Part shown: positions 8,953-17,009 of the stretch, piece after piece
Layout of the letters: each line of letters starts with the position of its first letter
How positions within the stretch are numbered: position 1 is the stretch's first letter
Assembly (NCBI GenBank): GCA_018672825.1
Contig: JABHUE010000145.1
Location: 26,279-90,278, forward strand
Source of the DNA: Pseudomonadota bacterium
GTDB taxonomy: Bacteria; Pseudomonadota; Gammaproteobacteria; Arenicellales; UBA868
DNA length: 64,000 bases
Direction: 5' to 3'
Position numbers and translations under genes: made by a program
The notes under the pieces: generated by a model
What the model saw: only the letters and a program-made list of their open reading frames with translations
Told to the model about the DNA's origin: nothing
The model's database searches: none

Positions 8953-10089
8953 ATGATTCCACGCATTGCGAGTTCTTCTATTGTTGCCTTACTGTTTATC
9001 GTCTTCGTGATTGTCGGCGCGACGGTATCCGCGGGAGAGACTATTCCGGTCAAGCGAGTCCCCGCTGAATGGGAGCCGCAGGAAGCTATCTGGCTGCAAT
9101 GGCCAGGCCGGTGGGAGAAATCCTATGAATCGAGCTTTGCCCGCTTATCTAATGTGATCGTGCAATATGAAACGCTTCACATCCTATATGACTCACCGTC
9201 GGTCCTGGCCGAAGCGCGGTCGTCCATCAAGCGAGAGAATGGTGACCCAGACCACCCCAATATCCGGTGGCATTGGATCGAGAACGACAGCGCCTGGATG
9301 CGTGACAATGGTCCGATCTATGTTATTGAGGATAACAAAATGCGAGTGCAGAACTGGGCTTTCAACGCCTGGGGAGGCGCCTTTGGCGCCGACATTCCCT
9401 TTCGCCTCGACAACCAGGTGCCAAGTAAGGTGGCCAAAACGGTGGGCTTACCAGTCGACGTGATCGACATCGTTCACGAGCGCGGTAATCTGGAGTTCAA
9501 CGGCGTCGATACCGTGATCCTGAACTGGAGCGTAATCGGAGATTCCCGGCGTAATCAAGGATACACGAAGGAGCGCGCCATTACTGACCTGAAGAAACAT
9601 TTCGGCGTCTCAAAGGTGGTGTTTATCGAGGGCGTGCCTGAAGGCGATCTGACCAACGGCCACATCGACGGTATCGCACGATTCATCAATCCGACCACTG
9701 TTGTCGTGGTTGACTGTATGGATAAGTCCCAGTGCGGCGCGTCAAACAACCTGACCCACGCTATTTTCGATGCCGCTGCCAAAACGATTGAGGCGGCCGG
9801 GTTTACCGTGATTCGCGAACCGATTGAGGGTACACGCGACTACCAGGGCTACACTTTCGACACGAACTATATGAACTGGTTAGTTGGCAATGGCTTCGTC
9901 ATCACGGTCGGTTTCGATAACCCAGAAACCGACTCGGCGGCTAAGGCGCGGCTCGAACAGTATTTCCCGGGCCGGGACGTTTATGTAATCGAGACCCTCA
10001 CTTCATGGGCCGCCGGGGGCGGTGTGCATTGCCACACTAGCGACCAGCCAGCGATACCGCCGATCAGGCCGTTTTCCGCTTTAGACTAG
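8953..10089 (+). CDS. Exported agmatine deiminase / peptidylarginine deiminase family protein
   Basis: Guanidine-modifying enzyme family that hydrolyses agmatine (or peptidyl-arginine) to a carbamoyl/citrulline product plus ammonia. The 378-residue protein carries the family motifs: WMRDNGP, GNLEFNG, NGHIDG with the catalytic His, and GGGVHCHTSDQP with nucleophile Cys360. Unlike cytoplasmic AguA it starts with a hydrophobic signal-like segment (residues 5-27, ending VSAGE), so it is probably periplasmic or secreted. The gene is visibly G+C-rich (about 53-65% in three lines I counted) relative to its neighbours, lies right after tRNA-Arg, and ends before a strong terminator, suggesting transfer. 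Confidence 0.88.
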   Translation: MIPRIASSSIVALLFIVFVIVGATVSAGETIPVKRVPAEWEPQEAIWLQWPGRWEKSYESSFARLSNVIVQYETLHILYDSPSVLAEARSSIKRENGDPDHPNIRWHWIENDSAWMRDNGPIYVIEDNKMRVQNWAFNAWGGAFGADIPFRLDNQVPSKVAKTVGLPVDVIDIVHERGNLEFNGVDTVILNWSVIGDSRRNQGYTKERAITDLKKHFGVSKVVFIEGVPEGDLTNGHIDGIARFINPTTVVVVDCMDKSQCGASNNLTHAIFDAAAKTIEAAGFTVIREPIEGTRDYQGYTFDTNYMNWLVGNGFVITVGFDNPETDSAAKARLEQYFPGRDVYVIETLTSWAAGGGVHCHTSDQPAIPPIRPFSALD

Positions 10090-10195
10090 AACCGAGTTCA
10101 TAAGTCGACGAACATAACCTAAGATTGTTCAACGCGGCACTCCACGAAAGGCATGACATGCATCAGCCCTCAAAAAAAGTTCGTCGTGCCCAATA

Positions 10196-10220
10196 AAAAT
10201 GGCCCCAGAGGGGCCATTTT
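10196..10220 (+). terminator. Intrinsic terminator after the deiminase gene
   Basis: A perfect inverted repeat: AAAATGGCCCC (10196-10206), loop AGA, GGGGCCATTTT (10210-10220). The A-run and T-run on the two sides let it act in both directions, closing the deiminase transcript on the plus strand and the helicase/small-protein transcript on the minus strand. Confidence 0.88.
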
Positions 10221-10292
10221 AAAGACGGTATAAAACTGCGCCCTAGACTACTTTTGGCAGCCAGCACGTCCCGCTTGTGACGTCACGAGAAC

Positions 10293-10445
10293 CTACCATT
10301 TATGCTCGCCGCAAACGATCTCTACACCCTTATCGCCCGCTACATTTTCATCCCACGCTCTCTTGCAATTTTGAAGTGGCGAAAAATACCAGTACGCCCC
10401 AATCAATATTACGGCAATGATTGCTATCTTGATTAAACTGCTCAT
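10293..10445 (-). CDS. Small single-pass membrane protein, 50 residues
   Basis: A short frame that begins MSSLIKIAIIAVILIGAYWY and ends GEHKW. One transmembrane helix (about residues 4-20) is followed by FSPLQNCKRAWDENVAG and a small tail with a second Cys at residue 45. A purine-rich GAGAGAG site lies about six bases before the ATG. It lies 66 bases downstream of the DEAD-box helicase stop on the same strand. The FSPLQNC segment after the helix resembles FSPYENC in the membrane protein at 8175-8558. No family recognised. Confidence 0.6.
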   Translation of the reverse strand: MSSLIKIAIIAVILIGAYWYFSPLQNCKRAWDENVAGDKGVEIVCGEHKW

Positions 10446-10511
10446 TGAATTCTCTCTCTACTTTAAAAAATAACGGTCGCATTTTACTTGAAAAATTTTT
10501 TAACGCTAATA

Positions 10512-11810
10512 TTAAGCCGCTTTTTTAACTCGTGACACTTTAGAGCGCTTCCCTTTTGACTCCGCTTTTCGCCAATGGCCGGGCTTTCGGGCGGTTGACG
10601 GTTCAGTGGCCTTTCCAAAACGCCGACGTGGTTTTTGATTCGGCTTTCTCGCGCCAGGGCTCTTGGGCTCTGAAGACGTTGGCTCAAGCCCATCGATCGT
10701 TTCGCGTTTTATCTTGCGACTGGTCAGCTTCTCAATCTGGGATAACTTTTTCCAGTCCGCACTTCCCACCAAAGAGACCGCCTGACCGGTCGCGCCTGCA
10801 CGACCGGTGCGGCCAATTCGATGAATATAGTCTTCGGCCACCATTGGTAGGTCAAAATTAATAACGTGACTAATATCTTTAATATCGAGTCCGCGTGCCG
10901 CGACATCAGTAGCGACCAGCGTATTCAGTCGACCCTTGCGGAGATTTTCCACTGTCTGTCGTCGCTTGTTCTGGCTCATATCGCCATGTAACGCGCCGCT
11001 CTTGTGTCCCTTATCTCGCAAAATTTTGGATAACTGGTCAGCGCCACGTTTTGTTGCGGTAAAAATCAGAGATTTTGAAGACTCACCATTCGACAGCAAA
11101 TGTTCCAGAACTTTTTGCTTGTGGGCCTTGCTATCAACATGATGCATGCATTGCTCTATTGATTTATGCCGCTCATGGTTTGCAGCCAAGGAAACGCTCT
11201 GCGGAGTGTTCAAAAGGCGGTTTGCGATTTTAAGCACCGCGCCTTCAAGCGTCGCAGAGAATAAAAGAGTCTGTCGTTTTGTAGGCATCGCAGATGCAAT
11301 TTCTTTTACCGCATCGATGAATCCCATGTCTAACATTCTGTCCGCTTCGTCGAGCACCAGCATCTCAAGTCGGGAAAAATCGACCTTGCCCTGCTCCATG
11401 TGATCCATCAAGCGGCCTGGCGTGGCCACTAGCAGATCAAGACGTCCTCTCAGCATTCTAAGCTGAGGACCATAAGCGACCCCGCCTACAATAGAGCCAG
11501 ACGTCATCTTTAATCCGCGACTGAATTGCCTTATGTTTTCATTGACCTGCGTCGCCAGTTCTCGCGTTGGCGTCAGGATTAATACGCGTGGCCCTTGGCC
11601 GCGCATTTTTGATGGGCGCAACAGATGCTGCAAAGCGGGCAAAACAAACGCGGCGGTCTTGCCCGTGCCTGTCTGGGCAGAAGCCATTAGATCCTTCCCA
11701 GACAAAACGATTGGGATTGCTTCTTGCTGAATGTGCGTGGCTTGATGAAAGCCAGTTTGCTTTATTGCTGCGAGTATTCTGGGGTCGAGTTTAAGTTGTT
11801 CGAATTCCAC
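10512..11810 (-). CDS. rhlE: DEAD-box ATP-dependent RNA helicase, RhlE type
   Basis: Unwinds short RNA duplexes in ribosome assembly and RNA turnover, especially at low temperature. The 432-residue protein has all helicase motifs: Q motif (GFHQATHIQQEAIPI, residues 20-34), AQTGTGKT (45-52), PTRELA, TPGR, DEAD, SAT, and HRIGRTGRAG. The C-terminal 60 residues are Lys/Arg/Pro-rich and disordered-looking, as in RhlE, and lack the RNA-binding domain of DbpA or DeaD. The gene is preceded by an unusually long untranslated stretch (see separate entry), typical of cold-responsive helicase messages. Confidence 0.9.
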   Translation of the reverse strand: MEFEQLKLDPRILAAIKQTGFHQATHIQQEAIPIVLSGKDLMASAQTGTGKTAAFVLPALQHLLRPSKMRGQGPRVLILTPTRELATQVNENIRQFSRGLKMTSGSIVGGVAYGPQLRMLRGRLDLLVATPGRLMDHMEQGKVDFSRLEMLVLDEADRMLDMGFIDAVKEIASAMPTKRQTLLFSATLEGAVLKIANRLLNTPQSVSLAANHERHKSIEQCMHHVDSKAHKQKVLEHLLSNGESSKSLIFTATKRGADQLSKILRDKGHKSGALHGDMSQNKRRQTVENLRKGRLNTLVATDVAARGLDIKDISHVINFDLPMVAEDYIHRIGRTGRAGATGQAVSLVGSADWKKLSQIEKLTSRKIKRETIDGLEPTSSEPKSPGARKPNQKPRRRFGKATEPSTARKPGHWRKAESKGKRSKVSRVKKAA

Positions 11811-12113
11811 GTGTTCTTCCTGACGTTATGCGTCGTTGTAGTAAAAAGGGAGACCTGAAAAAATATAGATTCAGGCTTATATCAACTGGCTTAGCCAGGC
11901 AACGGTCGTACCGCTTGAATACAAACCGCTGCACGCTGCTAACCAGGACATAATGAATGTGCGACGCACATCGGGGAGGTCAGAAACGTGATGCCTCTTT
12001 TTTAGAGGAGGCGCGACTATACACGTCGGGAGTGAAAAATACTATAACCATTCAGGCTATAACAAAAACCTCAGGAAATTCGTCTCGCGATAGCGTCAAA
12101 TCGCTCAAACTCA
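11811..12113 (-). promoter_or_regulatory. Probable long leader of the DEAD-box helicase message
   Basis: About 300 bases without a convincing gene on either strand. Read on the minus strand it contains two compact hairpins: CCTCT-AAAAA-AGAGG (plus coordinates 11994-12008) and a six-pair stem ATGTGC/GCACAT with loop GTC at 11957-11971. A GTATAGT box near 12013-12020 could be a -10 element but I find no matching -35. A structured 5' untranslated region controlling a cold-shock helicase is the likeliest reading; this is inference. Confidence 0.45.
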
Positions 12114-12326
12114 TTAATGGGTCGTAATCGTTTCGTCCATGCCCGATTCGGCTTGAATCCACGCTCTCATGAGTTCGGGGACTAGGTCTTCAAGGCTTTC
12201 AATATATGCTTTTGCATTTTCTATGTTTTCGTCAGCATCATATGCCTGCTTACTGACATCAACTGCAGCAATAAAATCATCAATCGTCAAAAATTTCTCT
12301 CCGGACACTGGGATAAGCAACTCCAT
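12114..12326 (-). CDS. Hypothetical small acidic protein
   Basis: From ATG 12326 the frame encodes 70 residues, acidic and helical (IDDFIAAVDVSKQAYDADENIENAKAYIESLEDLVPELMRAW). No membrane segment, no motif I recognise, and no clear Shine-Dalgarno site. An in-frame TTG 39 bases upstream would give 83 residues. The amphipathic helical pattern looks protein-like rather than random, so I list it as a possible gene upstream of the helicase leader on the same strand. Confidence 0.4.
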   Translation of the reverse strand: MELLIPVSGEKFLTIDDFIAAVDVSKQAYDADENIENAKAYIESLEDLVPELMRAWIQAESGMDETITTH

Positions 12327-12584
12327 AGATAAGTTAAAAAGTCTTCCGATCGGTCTTCCAGACAATCTTTAAATTCGAGAACCTCAACCGAGAGATCTAG
12401 TAACAGAAGTGAACCGAGTTCTGATCAAGCTTAATACTGAATCACCCGGACTCTACGAAAATAAGTCGCTGTAAGACCTATATTCTAACAGCATATGAAA
12501 AACGCCAGCATCTTACTAACCTCTTAGATAAGATTAATATCAAGGTTTAATCTGAAATCAATATTCGACAGCAGCCAAAATCTC

Positions 12585-13223
12585 ATGCCCAAAAAAACAA
12601 TTAATCCCAGACTCGCGCGCAATTATCACGAAGCCACTAGCGAGAAATCTCGAGAAGTCTATCGGCAATGGGCGTCGACTTATGACCGTGAGCTGATTGA
12701 AGATTTCGGCTATCGAGCGCCAGAAGCCGCAGTCGAGTGCTTACTCGAATATTTTCCATCTCGCCAAATTGAGATTCTGGACATGGGATGCGGTACGGGT
12801 CTGGTTGGACAACTGTTATGCGACGCCGGATATAAGCAGGTTGACGGATTAGATCTATCACCTGAGATGATTCTCAAAGCATCCGAAAAAGGAGTCTATC
12901 GACACTTAGGAGAAGCTGATCTATCAACTTCGATTTTGCTCGATCCGATATATGACGCCGTTCTATGTGTCGGCGTGTTCTCACACGGATCCCAACAACC
13001 GTTCGATCTCCCCAAGCTTTTTGCAGGGCTAAAGCCAGGCGGGGTGTTGATCGCGACCGTTAACGGGAAAGGCTGGCACGATATCGGCTGGAGCGCCCTT
13101 CTTGAAAAAAGCAGTCGGGAGAACAGTTTTCAAGTTGAATCGCTTCGAGATATTCCTTACCTCACCGGTGAGGGAATTCCTGGAAAATTACTAATCGCCC
13201 GACCCACGCCAGAGGAGCCGTGA
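12585..13223 (+). CDS. Class I SAM-dependent methyltransferase
   Basis: A 212-residue protein with the Rossmann methyltransferase fold. Motif I, EILDMGCGTGLVG (residues 63-75), binds S-adenosylmethionine; VDGLDLSPEMI provides the acidic ribose ligand, and LFAGLKPGGVLIATVNG is the post-II/III region. The N-terminal helix around YRQWASTYD is typical of the UbiE/Methyltransf_11 group. The substrate is unknown. It starts at an ATG after a roughly 220-base AT-rich gap in which I see no other gene and stands alone. Confidence 0.82.
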   Translation: MPKKTINPRLARNYHEATSEKSREVYRQWASTYDRELIEDFGYRAPEAAVECLLEYFPSRQIEILDMGCGTGLVGQLLCDAGYKQVDGLDLSPEMILKASEKGVYRHLGEADLSTSILLDPIYDAVLCVGVFSHGSQQPFDLPKLFAGLKPGGVLIATVNGKGWHDIGWSALLEKSSRENSFQVESLRDIPYLTGEGIPGKLLIARPTPEEP

Positions 13224-13298
13224 TCGTTCTCAAGCGCCATCGATCGATCAAAAAACAACTGCCAGCTTAGCGCGTCCAAATAATGCTTCGAAGAAGCA

Positions 13299-13556
13299 CT
13301 ATCGTCGACTGTATAAAACGGCACCCCGCAAAAAACATTCAAGGGTAGTGTGACCAGTTGCTTCCCAATTAAGGCCGTGTGGGCAACGAGTAGAGGTGCT
13401 GTAGATCGTATTAATCGCAGTCACGCCGATTGTTGCAGCACCCGTTAGGTTCGCACCACTTAAATCCGTCCAACTAATATCTGCGCCCTGTAAATTGACC
13501 TTAATCAGCGATGCGTCATTAGCAACGGCATCACTAAGATCTAAATCCGAAAAAAT
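13299..13556 (-). pseudogene. Remnant of a pentapeptide-repeat protein
   Basis: A minus-strand frame of 85 codons with no usable start codon: a TAA stop stands just upstream. Its translation contains A(D/N)LxG-type pentapeptides (KVNLQGADISWTDLSGANLTGA) and ends with a Cys-containing tail (TRCPHGLNWEATGH) before a TAG stop. This looks like the C-terminal part of a longer pentapeptide-repeat protein that has lost its beginning. Apart from this remnant, the 389-base interval 13224-13612 holds nothing I can identify. Confidence 0.6.
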
Positions 13557-13612
13557 TTAAATTGCTTCTTTTCTCCTTGTACGTGGCGCTTTAAGAAATC
13601 AATAGTATTTAA

Positions 13613-14332
13613 CTACCAATCACCATTGGCGCCCGCATCAACGATGCTCAGCATAGCGTCACGAATTCGCTTTCCGCCCTTTTTTAGCTCTTCGTCAAGC
13701 TGAGAATCAGGATGCCAGGCAAAATTTAGCCAAGAGACATCCCAATCCAGTGTCATCAGCCAAACATCACCCTTCGCATCCTCAAGAACTGAAATTCGAC
13801 AGGGCAGGAAGATAGAAAACTCCGGACTGTAATCAAGCACCATTCGAGCCACCATTGCATCGCAATACTGCAATATTTCAACTCGTGGCGTTGGGCGCCC
13901 AGTTTTCGCTTCCACCTCCTTCCAGATCATACTGTGACCTGACTTCTTTAGATTTTCGTCAATCGCCCGACTGTCCATCGCCTCAATTATTTCTTCAAAG
14001 GAGAGTCCTTCTTTCGCTTTGACTTTATGAGTCATAAAGTTAAAGACCTGGCGAAGGGACCAGGGATTCGACATCGCCCCACTCGTCATCATGGCCTGAC
14101 GAGATTCCCGCGGGAACGGCTGACTTACCGTGTTCGGCTCCCAATAAGTGTCGGTAGGATTGACCATCATTGGCACGGGAAATGGAAGACTGTTACTTTT
14201 TCTCAACGTCTCAATCGCTCTAGCAATTGATTCGGTATCCGATTGTGAAAAACTTGGGCCTGCGGACACAAGCAATGAAACAGCAACGACAATTAAATGG
14301 CTCGCTGTTTTTTTAAATGTTGCACACATCAT
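13613..14332 (-). CDS. Exported DUF302-like protein
   Basis: From ATG 14332 the protein has 239 residues with a signal peptide (KKTASHLIVVAVSLLVSAGPSFSQ, cleavage probably after the Ala/Ser-rich end near residue 28). The C-terminal half, with EILQYCDAMVARMVLDYSPEF, IFLPCRISVLEDAKGDVWLMT and LDWDVSWL, matches what I know of DUF302-type proteins; two cysteines in this part are notable for a periplasmic protein. I rejected a TTG start 66 bases upstream because it would bury the signal peptide. It lies directly downstream of the methionine-rich protein gene on the same strand, suggesting co-expression. Function unknown. Confidence 0.7.
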   Translation of the reverse strand: MMCATFKKTASHLIVVAVSLLVSAGPSFSQSDTESIARAIETLRKSNSLPFPVPMMVNPTDTYWEPNTVSQPFPRESRQAMMTSGAMSNPWSLRQVFNFMTHKVKAKEGLSFEEIIEAMDSRAIDENLKKSGHSMIWKEVEAKTGRPTPRVEILQYCDAMVARMVLDYSPEFSIFLPCRISVLEDAKGDVWLMTLDWDVSWLNFAWHPDSQLDEELKKGGKRIRDAMLSIVDAGANGDW

Positions 14333-14472
14333 GATCTTTTTCTGCCTTTTTGATTCGTCACAACACGTAATAACCTTTGTACGCCGACCTATTTTCAAAA
14401 GGTTTCTGCAACTCTATTTATGGATCTATCGAGTTAGATTATTTTCCGAAGGCTTTAAATAAAATGGGCTGA

Positions 14473-15045
14473 TTATTCACCGACGATGGTTAAGTCCTTT
14501 GCAGTGCTAGCTAAATCCGAGGCGGCATCTACCGTAGCGTCATACCACTGTGTATACATTTCCGGCGTCATCAACAGCTTTGTCATTTCGATGTAAGTGG
14601 TCGGATTAACCGCCTGTCCCATCATGGTCATGTAGGCCATCGGATTCATCAGCGGCGCATAAGTCGCAGGATTCATCATGGACATCCAGTTCATTGGATT
14701 CACTCTCGCGCCCATTGCCTGCGGACTCATCATGTAGGCATACGTTTGAGGATTCATCCAGTTAACCGGATTCATCATTCGCTGGGCCCCAAGTGGAGCC
14801 TGACCGCCCCAACCCATTCCACCCATCATGCTCATAGGGTTCATCATCGCCATTGGATTAAATCCACCCATCGCTGGTTGAGTCGTTTGCGTACCTGTAC
14901 CCAGTGAACTCATGTAGTCACTAAGCATTTGAGTATATTGATCGATCGCTGACGGCTGATCGGTAGCGGCTTCTTCAGCTTTCACAATACCGCCGAGGCT
15001 AGACAAACTGAATGCCAGCAGAAAAGATATAAAGTGCTTTTTCAT
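14473..15045 (-). CDS. Exported methionine-rich Asn-Pro repeat protein
   Basis: A 190-residue protein with a clear Sec signal (MKKHFISFLLAFSLSSLGGIVKA, cleaved before EEAA). About 29 residues (15%) are Met, concentrated between residues 57 and 165 in degenerate repeats of the form M-N-P-x-x-Y/W-x-x-M-M; eight Asn-Pro pairs are present, mixed with Trp and Tyr. The C-terminal 25 residues form an ordinary amphipathic helix. A good AAGGAAA site precedes the ATG. Met-rich periplasmic proteins elsewhere bind copper(I) or scavenge oxidants; either role is only a hypothesis here. Followed by the DUF302-like gene. Confidence 0.75.
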   Translation of the reverse strand: MKKHFISFLLAFSLSSLGGIVKAEEAATDQPSAIDQYTQMLSDYMSSLGTGTQTTQPAMGGFNPMAMMNPMSMMGGMGWGGQAPLGAQRMMNPVNWMNPQTYAYMMSPQAMGARVNPMNWMSMMNPATYAPLMNPMAYMTMMGQAVNPTTYIEMTKLLMTPEMYTQWYDATVDAASDLASTAKDLTIVGE

Positions 15046-15307
15046 TGGGTTTCCTTTCTATTTATGTTGTTTTTAATTTTATTTTTTAGTATTTAACTAT
15101 TTTCTTATTTAATAAGATACTATCCTTTAGAGATATAATTATCGAAACCCAAATTACCAATAAGTAATTGTTTTTATGATGTTTTCAAAAATAAATCACG
15201 GGTGCCGCCTGGGGACCCGATTCTGATAAATTATTATCGAGAAACCTATAAGCTAAAATTTTTCCCAGTGATTAATCGTATGTGTATTTTATTTTCCCGA
15301 GGCCTCT

Positions 15308-16123
15308 ATTAAAACGGTCAAAATTTCCGGCAACCCTGCAATCGCGCTCGACTATGACGGCAACGGACCGCTAGTCGTTTTTCTGCATGGCATTGGCGGG
15401 AATCGGACTAACTGGGCCGACCAGATTAAGTCCTTGTCACCCTATTACCGAGCCGCCGCTTGGGATGCTCGCGGATACGGCGCAAGCGATGATTACAGTC
15501 ATGAACTGAGTTTTGAAGATTTTTGCCATGATCTCGCTCGCTTACTCGATTATTTTGAAACTGACCAAGCTCATCTCTGCGGCCTTTCCATGGGAGGCCA
15601 GATTGTTCAACATTTTTATCGCCTTTATCCTCAACGAGTTGCATCCATGGTTCTCGCAGCAACATTTACGCATTGGCGTGCAGTATTAAGCGATGAAGCT
15701 CTCGCCCACTATCTGAGTCTACGAGAAACACCTCTCGTTACCGAAGGAAAGAGCCCTGCCGAAATGGCGCCTGCGGCGGCCAAAACAATCCTCGGTCCTC
15801 TTGCCACACCGCGCCAACGCGAGATAGTCGAGAAGAGCATGGCGGCCCTTCATAAAGAAAGTTTTCTAAAAACACTCAGAGCAGCGACCGCTTTTGAACC
15901 TGAACTCGCGCTCGAGAGTGTAACCATCCCAACAATGTTAATTTTTAGTGAATTCGATAACCTGTGTCCGGCTGACTACGGCCGGTCAATGGCAAGCCGA
16001 ATTCCGCGCTCGAGATTTGAGTACGTCGAGGGGGCAGGCCATTTAATCAATATAGAAAAGTCCAAGCAATTTGATACGCTTCTTCTAGATTTCCTGAGCG
16101 GACTGGATAGCGAAACCGAGTAA
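15308..16123 (+). CDS. Alpha/beta hydrolase, apparently with an ATT start codon
   Basis: A 271-residue alpha/beta hydrolase fold protein related to 3-oxoadipate enol-lactonase-type enzymes. FLHGIGG supplies the oxyanion region, CGLSMGGQIVQ the nucleophile Ser, LIFSEFDNLCP the Asp and GAGHLINIE the His. The first ordinary start codon in frame (TTG 15434) would delete the first two strands and HG motif. The homologous frame runs back to a TGA at 15269 with no ATG, GTG or TTG; ATT at 15308 is preceded five bases upstream by GAGG, so I place the start there. An upstream frameshift is the alternative. Substrate unknown. Confidence 0.75.
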   Translation: MKTVKISGNPAIALDYDGNGPLVVFLHGIGGNRTNWADQIKSLSPYYRAAAWDARGYGASDDYSHELSFEDFCHDLARLLDYFETDQAHLCGLSMGGQIVQHFYRLYPQRVASMVLAATFTHWRAVLSDEALAHYLSLRETPLVTEGKSPAEMAPAAAKTILGPLATPRQREIVEKSMAALHKESFLKTLRAATAFEPELALESVTIPTMLIFSEFDNLCPADYGRSMASRIPRSRFEYVEGAGHLINIEKSKQFDTLLLDFLSGLDSETE

Positions 16124-16207
16124 CCGTATCTCACGACCACTTACACCCGGTCTAGCAAGAATCGGGGGCTTCGGCTATTGTTCACCCTCTTTGCTCGGAA
16201 TTTTATT

Positions 16208-16981
16208 ATGACAATTGGTTTTATCGGAACCGGGGTAATTAGCGAAGCAATGATTCGCGGGCTATCCGACGTTGCAGGCTATACGGATCAGATCATGGTA
16301 TCGAAACGATCTTTTGATCGCTCAAAACGGCTGAGCGAAGCGTATTCAAATATAACGATCTGCGAAACCAATACCGAAGTGGTCGACCAAAGCGACTGGG
16401 TATTCGTTGGCGTTCTTCCCGATCAGGTTGCGATGGTATTGCAAGCGCTACCATTTAAAACAACACAAAAAGTCATTAGCCTAGTGGCAGGAGTCGGCCT
16501 TAAAGATTTAAAACGATATTTATATCCATGTGAGGATGTCATCAGGGCTATTCCCATGCCCCCGATCGAATTCGGAAAAGGACCTCTGGCAATTTGCCCG
16601 AGTGATGATGCATTCGAGACCTTTGCAAATAAAATTGGGGTTGTGGTCAGTATCGATGATGAGGATCAGTACAATCTTTTTGGTGCCGCCAGTGCCCTCA
16701 TGTCTGATTTTTTTGCCCAAATCGCAAGCGTCAGCAAATGGATGCAACTTCACGGTCTGGACCCAACGGCGTCGGCACGGTACGCTTCCGCCTTATACGA
16801 GTCCCTGGCTTTTCTTACGACCAAGGAGTCCGCTGAGTCACTTACACGAATGAGCGACGCCTGCCAAACCCCCGGTGGGTTGAACGAGCAGTTTTTTAAC
16901 TTCCGTCAATCATGCGGGGTAGATCAATCATTGCATGACGGGCTCAACCAAATCCTAAAACGCCTTGAATCCAGTGACTAA
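16208..16981 (+). CDS. Pyrroline-5-carboxylate reductase family protein (ProC-like)
   Basis: NAD(P)H-dependent reductase of the ProC family, 257 residues from ATG 16208. The Rossmann loop TIGFIGTGVISEAM is at residues 2-15; VIRAIPMPPIEFGKGPLAIC is the region where ProC has its MPN-type motif, here MPP; and TPGGLNEQFF in the C-terminal dimerisation domain is the family signature. The missing MPN Asn and divergent centre leave open that it reduces a substrate other than pyrroline-5-carboxylate. I rejected a start 30 bases upstream because the extra residues do not fit the fold. Same strand as the hydrolase upstream. Confidence 0.78.
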   Translation: MTIGFIGTGVISEAMIRGLSDVAGYTDQIMVSKRSFDRSKRLSEAYSNITICETNTEVVDQSDWVFVGVLPDQVAMVLQALPFKTTQKVISLVAGVGLKDLKRYLYPCEDVIRAIPMPPIEFGKGPLAICPSDDAFETFANKIGVVVSIDDEDQYNLFGAASALMSDFFAQIASVSKWMQLHGLDPTASARYASALYESLAFLTTKESAESLTRMSDACQTPGGLNEQFFNFRQSCGVDQSLHDGLNQILKRLESSD

Positions 16982-17009
16982 CCGAGAAATCACGGGATAG
17001 CCCATTATC

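Noticed and set aside
10090-10500. Possible attachment-site duplicate of the tRNA-Arg 3' end
   Set aside because: I looked for the T-arm and acceptor sequence beyond the deiminase gene and saw no match.
13157-13342. A 61-codon minus-strand frame overlapping the end of the methyltransferase gene
   Set aside because: It lies opposite the methyltransferase 3' end and in a different frame from the pentapeptide remnant; no Shine-Dalgarno site and no protein-like pattern.
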